Assembly: GCA_936450465.1 (NCBI GenBank)
Contig: OW388300.1
Span: 40,766,358 to 40,830,357, forward strand
From: Gibbula magus
Taxonomy: Eukaryota; Mollusca; Gastropoda; Trochida; Trochidae
DNA: 64,000 bases
Direction: 5' to 3'
Position numbers and translations under genes: made by a program. Shown here piece after piece: positions 9,827 through 21,600 of this stretch (its first letter is position 1; every line of letters starts with the position of its first letter). The notes beneath the pieces were generated by a model, which was not told the origin of the DNA, searched no databases, and saw only the letters and a list, made by a program, of their open reading frames with translations.

Positions 9827-10851
9827 ATTTTGTGTTTACAGATGTATTTTTGCACGTGTTTGCTGAGGAGATAGTGACGCTACCGCCGAGTGTGAGACCG
9901 CTAGCTGGAGCCGTGCCGGAGCTTTTGTCTCACGCTAGAGCGTCTTCCACGTGCAAAAAGTACGAGTATGGATTCCGTGCATGGAAAAGGTGGGCAGTGG
10001 CTAACGGTATGTCAACCGTTTTACCGTTAAGTCCCTTGCACAGTGCGTTATACCTGTTATCAGTGATACAATGTTCAGAGTCTGTTTCACCGGTACAAAA
10101 TGCTTTTTATAGCATAAGGCATTTCCATAATATAGTTGGTTTATTATCTCCAACTGATAATGCTCTAGTTGTTAATGTGTTAGAAGCCGCTAAGCGAAAA
10201 TTAGCCAAACCGGTGAGGAAAAAAGAGCCAATTACGTTAGAATTGCTTGAAAAGATGTTTGAAGAGAAAATGCGTGACCCCAATGTATATAATTTGAGAA
10301 CTGTATCTATGTGTCTTCTAGCCTTTGCTGGCTTTTTACGTTCTTCTGAATTGCTGAATGTGAAATTTGGTGATCTCTTTTTCTATGATGCGTATATGAC
10401 TGTTTTCATCGAAAGTTCGAAAACTGATGTATACCGTGATGGAGCGTGGTTAGTTATCGGTAGAACCAATACAAAGATGTGTCCAGTAAAGTGTTTGGAA
10501 AAGTATCTCGAAGTATCTTCTCTTTGTCAAAATGCTGACTCTGAGTCCTTTGTTTTTAGGAATTTGTGTAGGACAAAAAATGGTTACATTTTTAGAGCTG
10601 ATGGAAAACCGATGTCTTATACACGTCTGCGAGAGGTCTTTATGGAAGCGTTTAAAGCTTTTGTGCCTGACATTAAACGCTACGGTTTGCATAGTTTGAG
10701 ATCAGGTGGAGCTACAGTTGCAGCCAATCGGGGGATACCTGATAGGTTTTTCAAACGTCATGGACGATGGAAAAGCGACAGAGCTAAAGATGGTTACATA
10801 AATGATAGTGTAGAAAGCAGATTGAAAGTTTCTCTGTCTTTGGGTCTATAA
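9757..10851 (+). CDS. Ngaro tyrosine recombinase
   Basis: The frame is open from 9757 (after TAG at 9754) to TAA at 10849-10851, overlapping the end of pol by 70 bases in the next frame. The N-terminal part is a core-binding domain (HARASSTCKKYEYGFRAWKRWA). The catalytic part shows the four hallmark residues: Arg in LRSSELLNVKFGD, His-x2-Arg in LHSLRSGGA, a His in KRHGRWKSD and the nucleophile Tyr in DGYIND. Enzymes of this family insert a circular cDNA by strand exchange. There is no ATG near the start; the first one is at about 10009, inside the binding domain. Translation therefore probably needs frameshifting, reinitiation at a non-ATG codon, or splicing. The catalytic part looks intact. 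Confidence 0.92.
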   Translation, partial: TGKLPVWYEQFKFSNVGSSCTVLNFVFTDVFLHVFAEEIVTLPPSVRPLAGAVPELLSHARASSTCKKYEYGFRAWKRWAVANGMSTVLPLSPLHSALYLLSVIQCSESVSPVQNAFYSIRHFHNIVGLLSPTDNALVVNVLEAAKRKLAKPVRKKEPITLELLEKMFEEKMRDPNVYNLRTVSMCLLAFAGFLRSSELLNVKFGDLFFYDAYMTVFIESSKTDVYRDGAWLVIGRTNTKMCPVKCLEKYLEVSSLCQNADSESFVFRNLCRTKNGYIFRADGKPMSYTRLREVFMEAFKAFVPDIKRYGLHSLRSGGATVAANRGIPDRFFKRHGRWKSDRAKDGYINDSVESRLKVSLSLGL

Positions 10852-10870
10852 TAACCCGTTCTTTGAGTCT

Positions 10871-10943
10871 CAGGAGTGCACCGCACATGATATTCCATAC
10901 CAGTGTTGTGTTGTTTGTAGTACTGAGTTGGGTGAAGGAGAAA
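10871..10943 (+). repeat. Ngaro split repeat B1
   Basis: A 73-bp repeat identical as far as I can see to B2 at 11720-11792. It begins caggagtgcaccgcac and ends ggtgaaggagaaa. B1 abuts A2 directly, the arrangement that lets a circular cDNA be rebuilt during replication of Ngaro-like elements. Confidence 0.95.
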
Positions 10944-11116
10944 TATAATTTCTTTCGTTTGAGGTACGAATTAGAATGAAATTATTTTCTCCTTGCGTAG
11001 GAAAGTACTACATGTTTGTTAAGGGAGGCCGCTAGAGGGCGTTGATATGAGTATATAAGTGAAGGCGCGAATTCTAAGTGCATTCTCAGTTGCGGTGCGC
11101 TCGAGTCAGGTTTTGA
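10943..11116 (+). repeat. Ngaro split repeat A2
   Basis: The second copy of the 174-bp A repeat, beginning right at the end of B1. It includes the same TATATAAG and TCAGTT pair as A1. Confidence 0.95.
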
Positions 11117-11301
11117 CCTGTATTTGCTCTGTATATATCATATGTGATATATGGTATTTCTTTATTTCAGTTTGACGATTCGTGCGAGTATATGCTATAA
11201 AGTTCATCTAACAAGTCATGGTAAATACATGGTATTTCTTATTGTGCAGTGAAGAATTATTCATGTAAGTAAAGATAAAGTATGTGAATTTGGTGTGTGT
11301 G

Positions 11302-11585
11302 CTGATGAGCCATGATAATACGTGTGAGTATTTGTTTGTCTTTGTGCTGACGAGCCATGATAATACGTGTGAGTATTTGTTTATCTTTGTGCTGACGAGC
11401 CATGATAATACGTGTTTGGATTTGTGCTGACGAGCCATGATAATACGTGAGAGTATATGTTTATCTTGTGTGCTGACGAGCTATGATAATACGTGTGATG
11501 AGTTGTTTGTCTGTGTGCTGAGGAGCCATGATAATACGTGTGAGTTTTTGTTTGTCTTTGTGCTGACGAGCCATGATAATACGTG
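11302..11585 (+). repeat. 45-bp minisatellite between A2 and B2
   Basis: Seven units, mostly 45 bp, each containing a core close to gctgacgagccatgataata followed by cgtg. The anchor gag falls near 11307, 11352, 11397, 11432, 11478, 11523 and 11568; one unit is shortened to about 35 bp. It lies in the noncoding tail of the retrotransposon and probably grew by slippage during reverse transcription or replication. Confidence 0.93.
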
Positions 11586-11719
11586 ACCGACTTTATATGA
11601 ATGTGTCATTTTACACAATACTGTAACCTGATGTTGATTTTTTGTATATATATCATGTGATTGTGATGTAGTTGGTTGGTTGAGGATAATGTATGATGAT
11701 GAAGTTAATACGTAATAAA

Positions 11720-11792
11720 CAGGAGTGCACCGCACATGATATTCCATACCAGTGTTGTGTTGTTTGTAGTACTGAGTTGGGTGAAGGAGAAA
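11720..11792 (+). repeat. Ngaro right terminal repeat B2
   Basis: The 73-bp partner of B1 and the right end of the element. The sequence after 11792 (tgtccaacattactgttggaca) is a short palindrome with no counterpart at the left end. Confidence 0.95.
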
Positions 11793-12140
11793 ATGTCCAA
11801 CATTACTGTTGGACATAATATAACACAAAAAAACACCCAGATTCTAAAATAATGATTTCTTAAACCTGTATTTCTCATAATATAAACAGATAATGTCTTG
11901 AAACTTCAAATTTAGTTTATTTAGCTTCTGTAGACAAGATGTAACTCTGTTTCAGTCATATGTATCGCTCCTAGATTGAAATATCTTGTATTTTGTATGG
12001 TGACGTTTCTTTTACACTTGAGTTTAGTAACATGAAACATTATCAGAAACAAAGACAGCATTTATTATTTGTGTAGAAGTTAAAGAGGTTTCATTATATT
12101 CCTGTAGATGAAACTGTTTTATTCTATGAAACCAAAATTT
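11793..12140. other. Intergenic, no gene seen
   Basis: AT-rich sequence, no open frame and no repeat identified apart from the short palindrome next to the retrotransposon end. Confidence 0.5.
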
Positions 12141-12144
12141 TTCT

Positions 12145-12225
12145 GGATAACAACTTCTTTATTGTGTAGATACACAACGTTTCGAAGTATATGTCAACTC
12201 CTTCATCAGGTGGAATGTGAATGTG
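12145..12225 (-). repeat. Hammerhead-like retroelement end, degenerate
   Basis: On the minus strand CTGATGA (12203-12209) is followed by a GGAGT/ACTTC helix with one G-T pair and then GAAAC (12179-12183). A 7-bp TTGTGTA/TACACAA hairpin comes next, then ataaagaagttgttatcc. The same layout recurs on the plus strand at 51885-51965 and, without the core, at 36146-36205. The cores match the hammerhead boxes, but I do not see a matching stem I strand, so this is probably a decayed PLE or retrozyme end. Confidence 0.5.
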
Positions 12226-12229
12226 GGGT

Positions 12230-12870
12230 TAAACAAGGGAGGATCACTTTTCAAGAAAGCATTTAATTTGCTATTGTAATGTCACCAATTTAGCCTGTTT
12301 ACCTATTCTATTGTTTAACAATTTAGCATGCATGACTAACTTTTAATCAGAAATCAGGCTGGTGGCAAAGTGGGGTGTCTCCGCTACAACACGTCACCGT
12401 GCAACAAGCATTGGATGAAAGATAGGCACTATAAAAGTATATCAGTATTAGCCTAACCTTATTGTGTCAACTACTGCGAGTTGGCCCTAACTCAAGTGAT
12501 CATGAACAGGTTTTATGGGACAAATAAAAGACATATGAACAGCATGACAAAGCTTCATAGAAGAATTGTCATAAATGTGGGTCATCGAATGATAGATTTC
12601 ATGATAAAGAAATGCCAGTACCAATAACCCACAGGAGAGTAATAGCACCTGAAACAAAGACCCTATATCATAATAATGTGATAATCACTGATGAAGCTTG
12701 AAAAGCAAATTTTGAAGGAGTGTTCATTAAAAAAGGGTGGCGTTCACCTTAGGGCTCCATTAAAATTTACATGCAAACAATTTCAAAGGGGGTTAAGGAG
12801 GGGTTGAATCCGCCACTGTACATATCTTGATGGTGCTGCCTGAATTTAAATTCTAATTTTCATATCATCA
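12230..12870. other. Intergenic, no gene seen
   Basis: No supported open frame. The sequence is unique within the window. Confidence 0.5.
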
Positions 12871-12879
12871 TATGTGCTT

Positions 12880-13075
12880 CTCAATTTTGCATATCATTAT
12901 TATGCTTCCTAATTTGCATATCATTATAATGCTTCCTAAGTTGCATATCATTATAATGCTTTCTCATTTGCATACAATTATTATGCTTCTTAATTTGCAT
13001 ATCATCATTATGCTTCTTAATTTGCATATCATCATTATCCTTCCTAATCTGCATATATCTATGGGGCCTTTTAAT
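12880..13075. repeat. About 27-bp minisatellite
   Basis: Roughly seven copies of a unit near ttgcatatcattataatgc followed by ttcctaa, spaced about 27 bp (12887, 12914, 12941 and so on). The repeat has no stop in one plus-strand frame, producing a spurious 103-codon frame of MLPNLHIII-type repeats. Confidence 0.9.
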
Positions 13076-13189
13076 TTGTCTATCTTTTTTGGCTTCCTAA
13101 TATCAACATATTGTTTGCTCAAAATTGAACTTCCTAATGATTATATCTTTCATGGCTATCTTAAGTTTAATTTATCAAAATGAAAATGT

Positions 13190-15541
13190 GTATATCGTTA
13201 ACAATTATGTTCAAGGTTTATTTGAGGAGTCAAACTATTGAAAATCACAGATTCACAAACAAAAATTCAAATATAAAACTCACAAGGATATATTAATGTT
13301 CACTACTTGACAATTACACTGAGGAGGAAGTTACTGCTAGTCTTATCGCATCGAACAAACTTAGTTACACAATGGCCAGTTGAAATTGTACATAAAGTGA
13401 TATAACACAAGTTCTATTTATATACTGGTGAAGGTTTTCCTCATGATTAACAAATTTAAAAAGTAACTGCATTTCTTGAAATGAACTATACGCTATGAAA
13501 AACTTTGGATCATGTCCAGCAAACTGTTGAGAACAAAGTGGCTTTCAATGAAATTTATTGGACATCATAAAACGAGCGAAAACATCGAGTAGATTAATGA
13601 CCTCACATGAACAGATATATTAACACGGACTGGTCTTGACAACAAATGTGCTGTGCTGTGACTGTCAAACGATTTGTTTTGTATTTTTTGTCACATATGC
13701 TATTATGATTTGGTTTAACTTAATTAAACTGCATTATACATGGACATGAATTTAATCAAGTTATTAAGTTATTAAAAAGAACTAGTTTTTAAAAAAACAG
13801 TAAGAGGAAAAAGAACAAATTCAATGAACAAGTGTAAAAAAAAAATCTCATTCCAGAAGATGAATAGTTTATTAACTAACCTTGGATGTTTTTAAGTTTT
13901 CCCTGTGAACTAACATAAGCATTATACATCAGATAGTAAATCGCATCCGGCTTCTAAAGGTTGTGTTTAAAATTTTAAAATAGAATTTAGTCATAGCAAG
14001 CAGGGTTGATTGAGTGAACACGCTAATGGAGGTCATTTATGTAGATGGACATAGTAATTTGACAGGGTAAGAGAAGACCAAATAGGGAAATTTAATCAAC
14101 AATCTTAAAACGACACTGTGTGGTTTCAACTTGTAGAGCTCCAAATGACATCACTGTGAAAGAGTCTGTTTTTGGTAGAAGCTAAATCTTATAGGTTAAC
14201 CTTAAGTACAGCGTGACTTATATTGTACGAAGAAAAATAATATTATATTAATAAAATGACACTATGGGCTCCAACTATTGAGCACAAAATACCATCACGG
14301 TGAAAGAGAGTGTTTCTCTCTCAGTGTTAGCTTATTGTTATTAAAGGGTTTAACTAAGTAGAGCTTAATAGCTGACTGATAACTTCTGTATCATATGAAA
14401 CAGAAAAAAAATATATTCATAAAAGATAATATTTTTTTCACAGTTTTGAATCTGTTTAATCCTGTCACCATTCAGGAGATATTTGAACTACATAACATTA
14501 TACTGTTTTGCACAATCCAGCATAATATCACATACAAAATATTTATAACTAAAACAAGATGAACAAATACTACACAGAGAATAATTAAGTTTGATAAAAT
14601 TTATTTCAGTACAGATTGTGTATAAATATTGATAGATGTCATTATTTTGTTTTCTTATATTGATAGATAATATTCTGCAATATGAACAGACAATATGTTA
14701 CCATTGATTAAAGAATACATACAGAGAAAATAAACAACCTCCTGTTTATTACCATATTTATGAAACAAGTGAATTGTTTGCCGTCTACAATATATACAAC
14801 AATATGTGATTCTTATGGAAATATTCAGAGATCATAGGGGAATCCCAATAGGAATTTTCAAAGGTTGAAAAGTTCTCGTGTTGATGGGTGGGGGTAATAA
14901 AATTTAATCGCAAAACTTTCAAACAAGTGGATTGGTGATGAGGGCATCTGGACATTTTCATTTAATAACGTTTGGAATTCTGATGATTTGTCCATTATGC
15001 CATCAAAAGTTACTTACCTTTATCATGCAATATTCAGTGAAGTTGTATAAAATCCTAAAAACCAATGCTACTCACAAATTAATACTCTGAGAACATGGAA
15101 TATATTTTATCGCAATTTGGCTTTTGTATAGCGGTAGATCGGATATTGACTACAATTTAGCTGCTGAATTAGTTTAGCATACAATTCTGAGTAGCCAGAC
15201 TACAGGATTCACAAATTGTTAATAAAAGTGAAGTAGTCATGCTTTCTGAGATTATTTAGCACCTGAAGTGTTACAAAATATACATAATAACATATGAACA
15301 AGAAAATGAAAACAGTAGCACTGAAATAAATATAATGAGATTTTTACAAAACTGAAGATTAAAATGGGGGGAAATAATGAAAAAATAAAGAAAATAAAGA
15401 CATAAATAATAAATATCATTTTAGATAATTACAATTTGAGAGTATCAACATGATAAGTTAGTAGAAAGTTAAGAAATAAATATTCTTGAGAATCTGAAAT
15501 TTGACCTAAATATTCAAAATAACTTCAAAGATATTTATAAT
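13190..15541. other. Region downstream of the TMC gene, possible 3' UTR
   Basis: AT-rich, without supported coding sequence. The part next to 15541 should contain the minus-strand 3' untranslated region of the TMC gene. A minus-strand AATAAA at 14600-14605 is one candidate polyadenylation signal, about 940 bases after the stop; several other A/T-rich hexamers exist, so the transcript end cannot be fixed. Confidence 0.35.
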
Positions 15542-15601
15542 TCACAATTCCATCCTGTCTTCTTTCAATTTCTTCATCAGATTCTTGTTGTCCTCCCGTT
15601 C
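15542..15601 (-). CDS. TMC exon 18 (C-terminus)
   Basis: 60 bases after acceptor TTTCAG, encoding EREDNKNLMKKLKEDRMEL and stop TGA at 15544-15542. The charged coiled helix matches the usual TMC tail. The protein ends soon after the last span, without a long C-terminal extension. Confidence 0.9.
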   Translation of the reverse strand, partial: EREDNKNLMKKLKEDRMEL

Positions 15602-18600
15602 CTGAAATTCAAATCAGTTTTAAAATTAGTCAAAGTCAAGGATCTTATTTCATATCTTACATGTATTACTAGATTTATTGCTGACGTTTTAATTGGTATA
15701 TCTATTATCTAATAAGATTGACTCGTCTTTCCCATCAATGGACAACTTGTATTGAAACCACGCTTAAAAGGAAGGTTCTATCGGGGTATTTTTTGTGAAA
15801 ACAAAATTCGAGAAGGATATCTCCGTTTACATATATATGCTACTAATACATGATTACAACAAAGTCAAATTAAAAGATATTAATAAAGGTAATATTTTGA
15901 TATAGACAAGCGCAAATTTGTTGTATAATAAAAGCAATGAGAACTGAAGCCATTAATTGTGGGGGAAAAGTTTGCAACGGCATAAAAGCAAATTTTTCAT
16001 TAGTTTTATGACATGTTATGGGTTAATAGGTGAACATTCTATCAGTGTATATGTTTTATTATTCAAAAGTTATAAAATTAGGTACAATATAGCGTGTTTT
16101 CATTTCACGTAAAATCCAATATGGCGGATTTTGTCAACAGTAGGATACCGCGAGGCCATTTGTCAAAGGTCAATACCATCATTATAGACTGGTAATTGCT
16201 GAAGTTCTGCAAGTGGAAACATCACTTACCAAACACCCATCTTCCAATGCCAAATAACATACCCTAGTCATATTACTCATTATGGCAAAAAGTCAGACAC
16301 GCTTACTTTGCAAACATAATTTTCCAGGTTAATTTGCTGATTGTTAATAAAATATTATGAAGAAAGTCATTGTGTTTACTCATCAGTGTTATTCTTCAGA
16401 TAAATTTGTTGAATTCTTAATGGCACAATAGTCAAAGCATACAAAAACCATGAAGATGGATTTACAGGGAGGCCTAGAGCCCCACTTGCAATCTGGTCAT
16501 CATGTGACTGTCATGCTAAAGGAGTTGTAATAAGCTTTAGCTTTGATAGAATGTAAGTTAACCAGGGTTCCGTTCCATAACAGCGAGCGCTAATAATCGC
16601 TCATTGATTGCTCAATGTAGCGCTCAAGTAGCGCTCATTTTCTCCTGAACGATACGGTGCAAAACCTCAAAGTTTGCTCGCTTTGCTACGTAGTGCTACA
16701 TTGAGCAATCGCGTTCAAGAGAGGTTTAAAAGTAATCGCTAATTGAGCGATTACTTTGAAACCTCTCTTGAACACGGCCAAGATGTTTGATTCATAATTT
16801 CTGACAGTTATAACAATTCTTAGAGATATTTCTGTTTGTCTCACTTAGTCTTTATAAAAGTCAAATTTGGCTTCATTGAGAGTTATTATAAAAATAGAGC
16901 CACTTGCTCTGTAGCTCATCAAGCTTTATATACATTAATTAGATTCAAAATGTCAACTTCTAGGTCAAAGGTACGACAAATTGGAAGCACTTTAAATCGA
17001 GAAGATAAAATAGGTCTTAAGGTCTTACCCCTCTGACTGTCTTTGAGGCCAGAAATAAAATCCCCTACATTTAAAAACACACTTTTTTAATTCATCACTG
17101 TTGTTTCCTTTAAATAACCTCCCTTTGAAGAGCACATAAAATCTCAAAAGTACAGGGTCACCAAATTTACTATTTAGAATCCCCATTGGCAAAGGAATAT
17201 GTACAACAAATTTCAGCTCCCTAGACCAAGTGGTTCTTTCCTGGCCAGTTGAGCTAAAAATTTGTCACACAATGTCACAAGGAAGTGCAGAAATTGCATA
17301 TATTCTGAGCCGTACACTTTCAAACCACTGTGTAGCTACTATCATGCCAACATCCCTCAGCAAGGCGTAACTCTTGCTAGTCTCCATCGCTGGCTGATTT
17401 AAGCCTTAAAGCATTTCCTAAGATTTCTGTGCTAGGAAATCAAAGCCCACTATGCTCTTCAGGTGCATCGCTCCACTATCATAGCATGGAAAAGTGAAGG
17501 AAATACTGCAAGGCTACTGGCTACGGGCAAGAGTAATGTCTTGCAAAGGGAAGTTTTTTTTTGTTTTTTTTCCCACTTTTTGGGTACATTTCCATTCATT
17601 CATAACAGCATTGACATATAAATACATGTGCATACAGATATACATACATTTGTCATTTAGATGTCACATTTGAGTTGGAAATTATACAGGATTTTTAAAA
17701 ACATATGGAGAGAGGACCAGAAAGTATGAAAACTTGCATATTTACAGTAGAAGAATGCTATGAATTTGGTTGTTTGATAATATCTGAATATTTCATGTTG
17801 TACAGGTTTGAAATTTGGTTTGCTATTATGCATGTGAACCTAGCTTCAGTAAAACTTTACCTGATGAAGCTCTGCCAGGAGTACGAGTCCGTGTTTGCTT
17901 TCACCGCTGATCCGCATTGCCTGGTATAACAGCAGGGTGCTGCAGTACACAGTGATGTGTCATTAGTTGCTTTCTTTGTTACAAAACAGTCACAATACAC
18001 AAAGCGGGTATCTATGTCGAGCCATAAATGTCAACTGTATATAAACATAAAGCAAAAATTGAATAAATATTTATTAGCGTTATTTGAATACATAATAATA
18101 ATGTATTCAAGACATTATAACTTGGAAATGCCCCAAAGAATTTGACTACAATATAAGAAATATTTTCCTCTGCAAAGTCAAATTCTATCACTGGCGAATT
18201 CAAGTTTTGCTGCATTTCATTTACTTTTCTGTGCTAGCTTGCTTGGTAGTGCAATCTGAGATTTCTGGCACAAGACAAGACAGTCTGCTTCACCCACTTC
18301 GCTAGCACAGAAAAGGTAACAAAATGTAGCAAGACTTTAATTATCCAGTGATGGAGACTTGCGTTATAACTTGCAAGGGAAGCTTTATGTTGAGCTACTC
18401 ACATGAGAATGAAGAAGAACGGTAGTATCACTGTGTCTGACACCGCCCACATGAGCACTTGTTCAAGGACAGGCATGTGCAGACTGTTGATGAAGTCCTG
18501 GTAGGCAGAGGTTGGCATCACACCGTTACTGAACGGGCCATACCTCAGGGTGATGTTGTGCGTCTTACCAAGGTCTAGGGTGTCACTGTCAACAGAATTT

Positions 18601-21600
18601 TGAGTTGGGTGAGGTGTTTTGAGGTGTAATTAAGTTGAACATTCCCACCACTGTGCTATCCCGTGTTCTATGATAATGATAGTCCATTTGCATAGCGCTA
18701 CTTCATGACATGACCGTACTAAAAGTGCACAATTTGTTGTATTACCCTGAAGGAATTGTACTTTCAGTGCCACTACTTAGATCTCTACCCAAGTCTAGGA
18801 CGTACATGCCATGTTCAGGTACTCATCTAAACTGCTGGGTGGACTGACTGCAATGTGAGTGAAGTGCTTTGCCCAAGGACCTAACAGCATAAGTCCCAGG
18901 TCAAATTTTGTTTTTTCAAATTTAAATCTGCCACTGGATGTTGACAGTAATAAGAACCAATATCAGACGATTCTATGATAACCAAAGGGCAACAAACTAT
19001 AAAAACATGAACCATTACCTGCCGATGATGACCGAGATGGGAACAATGACACAGATGAGAGAGAGAAGGAGGAAGCTCATGAAGAAGACGGTGTTACGGG
19101 ACTGGGCCCAGCGCTTGATGGGAGGTTTGCATGTGTGTTTGATGACTCCGTACATGAGGTAGTAGAAGACCAGGTCAGACAGCGTACCCACCACTGGCAG
19201 GATAGGGCACGTAAGTGTGCCGATCTGGAGGCCAAAATACAAAATGTTGGATTATACAAGGACAAACTTTGAAAAGTTGGACAAACAGGGATCAACACTG
19301 GCTTGAGGCCAGTGAAAATTCAGAAGGGCTAGTGAAATCTTTTTGACATATGTCACTAGCCCGAAGAGCACTTCAGGCTAGTATTTCCAGCCAGCATCTA
19401 CCCCTGACAAAGTTACTTCGTTAAAAAATAAAATTTTAAAATGGTATATGAGCAACACCATCAACTAATCAACAACAGGGAGTGAGAGAGTAAAAAAAGT
19501 GAGAAGTATGAAAATAGCTTACGCAGAGAGGATATATTAATCACCGAAACGATTGAACTTAAAAACTTAAAAGTAAACACTTTAGCTCATGAATTCAGTG
19601 ACAAAACTTTGCGAATTCAACTTACTAACAAAAGGAATAACCCAAAATTGGTTACTAGCTAAACATAAGCCACTGTTGTGAACTACACAGAATAAAGAAG
19701 TTGTAGATCCATAAATGTGTCTTCATTCTTCTCAACTTCTAGAAACAAAGAAGTAAAGATAAACTACGACAAAGTCTTCATATGATGGTTCTGCCCAAGA
19801 CCAAGGCCATGGTGATGTCGAACAATCTGTACTGGATACTTTAACACTGTGATACAACATTGCAGAGAACTTAGTTATATAAGAAGTACACACCCAGATG
19901 AGTGCCTGTCTGTAAATGAGAACAAGGACAGAGGAGGAGATGTTGAACTCAGATTTCTTCAGCATCCACAGGTAACGGCAGAACTTCATCAAAACATTCA
20001 CTGTCGTCTGAAACATAGTAATATTATTAGGCAAAACATATTTATTTAGTTGGTTTACAGATCCTCCTGCAATGATTTTGAAAAATTTGGAGAATCAAAA
20101 AACTTAGTCAGAATCACTCCCAAATAAAACTGTTGTCAAATTTACCCTCCCAATTACAAATGTTCTAATGAACTGAAAGAAAAAAAAAACAGGGGAAAAT
20201 TATGATTTTTTAAATTAATTTTGTGCCTGTTTTGAATTGAGTTGATGGTAGTAACTTTTGTTGGGAGGAAATGGCATCGATAATCCAAATATTTATGTTT
20301 TAATTCCCAATCTTGGCTATGAGGTTACCTGTTATTTCATGGTAAATTCTGAGAACTGCTGAAGTTGGTCAGTGCTATAGATAATCAACACAGTTATAAA
20401 TATTCTATTTCATATAACCTACGAGAGCAAATGTGTCAGTGTTAGACTGTTTGAAATAGCTGCCTGCTCGTCAGCCAATTGCTGGTTATTTTCAAATCAG
20501 CCAAAGGGTCCAGCAAGCCCATATGGCTTGTTATATTTTGATAAACGAAGTGCCCTTATTGTCAGAAGAGATACATTTACTTTGAACACTGGTTGGGGTT
20601 ACTATCTATGTAACAATCTTTGTATTAAGGATATCACGCAATCCGATTTACGGCTTGCAGATTGATGTTCACTACAGATGGTACACGTACATGGATGATG
20701 GTGTCCATGATGACAAGTTTGTACAACTCCTGACCGATCACCGTCCCCGTACACTTGCTGCTGCTCACCTCTCCGTGGCTCTGTAGGAATAAAATTATGT
20801 CGTCAGATAACTTCTTCTTTTCTGATTAAAATCGAGCGTTTTCTGAGGAATAAAAGTTGTGAATCTACCAGGATACAAACTCTTATCGTTCGGAGGTTTC
20901 CTCGCCACACCGTCTGATAACAGCCCCTAGGCTTGCATATTCTGAAGCTATTTAGGTAGCCAATCACAGAACGTTCAACAAAAGCTTTTGGTACGAGTAG
21001 CTAAGGGCAAGTAACTCCCAACAGCCATACTTTCGTCTGTTTCTTTAACATGAGGAACGTGTTAACGAATGATTCCGATTGCCTATACAGGCTGTTCTCA
21101 GATCTTGTGGAGAGGAATCTACAAACTGCTTACCTCCAAACAAACATTTTTTTACGGCCTTCGCATTGTTTGCTGGCCAGTGGGCTGATATGGGGGTCTC
21201 GAGCTGATATGGGGTATGGTATGAAAAATGACATGCTAAACCTCTAAATATCGCATTACGAAATTTGGTGCAATACTCAGCCTTAGTCATATGTAAAAAC
21301 GCCTATCGTACACAATGCAGTGCACATCAATGGATAAAGGGAATTTGAAAAATATGAAACCTTTTGGGAGCATATATCAATAGAGGAACCCTGATTAGAG
21401 AAATACACACAGATTTACTGCGAAAATTCCCAGTAAGTAAAGATAATGACTTTTTTGCGGCACTCACCTCATCAGTGTGTTTGTTCATGATGTTGTAGAG
21501 AGACATGATTAGAGCAAACAGGTTTGCCATCCTGAGGATGAAGACACGAGCCAGCGTCACGTTTAGCTCCATCTTTCCACTGGCGTACATCTCAAGCTTT

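Larger units (their letters stand above)
7872..11792 (+). mobile_element. Ngaro-type tyrosine-recombinase retrotransposon, internally deleted
   Basis: A 3921-bp element of the DIRS order. Its termini are split direct repeats: A1 (7872-8045) at the left, and B1 (10871-10943), A2 (10943-11116) and B2 (11720-11792) at the right. A1 equals A2 at 174 bp and B1 equals B2 at 73 bp; I noticed no mismatch in either pair. This A1-body-B1-A2-B2 layout is the known hallmark of Ngaro-like elements. Inside are a gag start, reverse transcriptase plus RNase H, and a tyrosine recombinase. The body is short for the family because most of gag and the start of pol are deleted near 8180. No target-site duplication is seen, as expected for recombinase-mediated insertion. 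Near-identical repeats suggest a young copy. Confidence 0.95.

Noticed and set aside
11302..11585. gctgatgag in the Ngaro tail as a hammerhead core
   Set aside because: No GAAA box or pairing stems follow; it is simply part of the 45-bp minisatellite unit.
11302..11585. Regularly spaced repeats resembling a CRISPR array
   Set aside because: Units are contiguous, spacers are not unique, and the window is eukaryotic with no cas genes.
12872..13183. 103-codon plus-strand frame
   Set aside because: Produced by a 27-bp minisatellite that happens to lack stops in one frame; no flanking splice or family signal.
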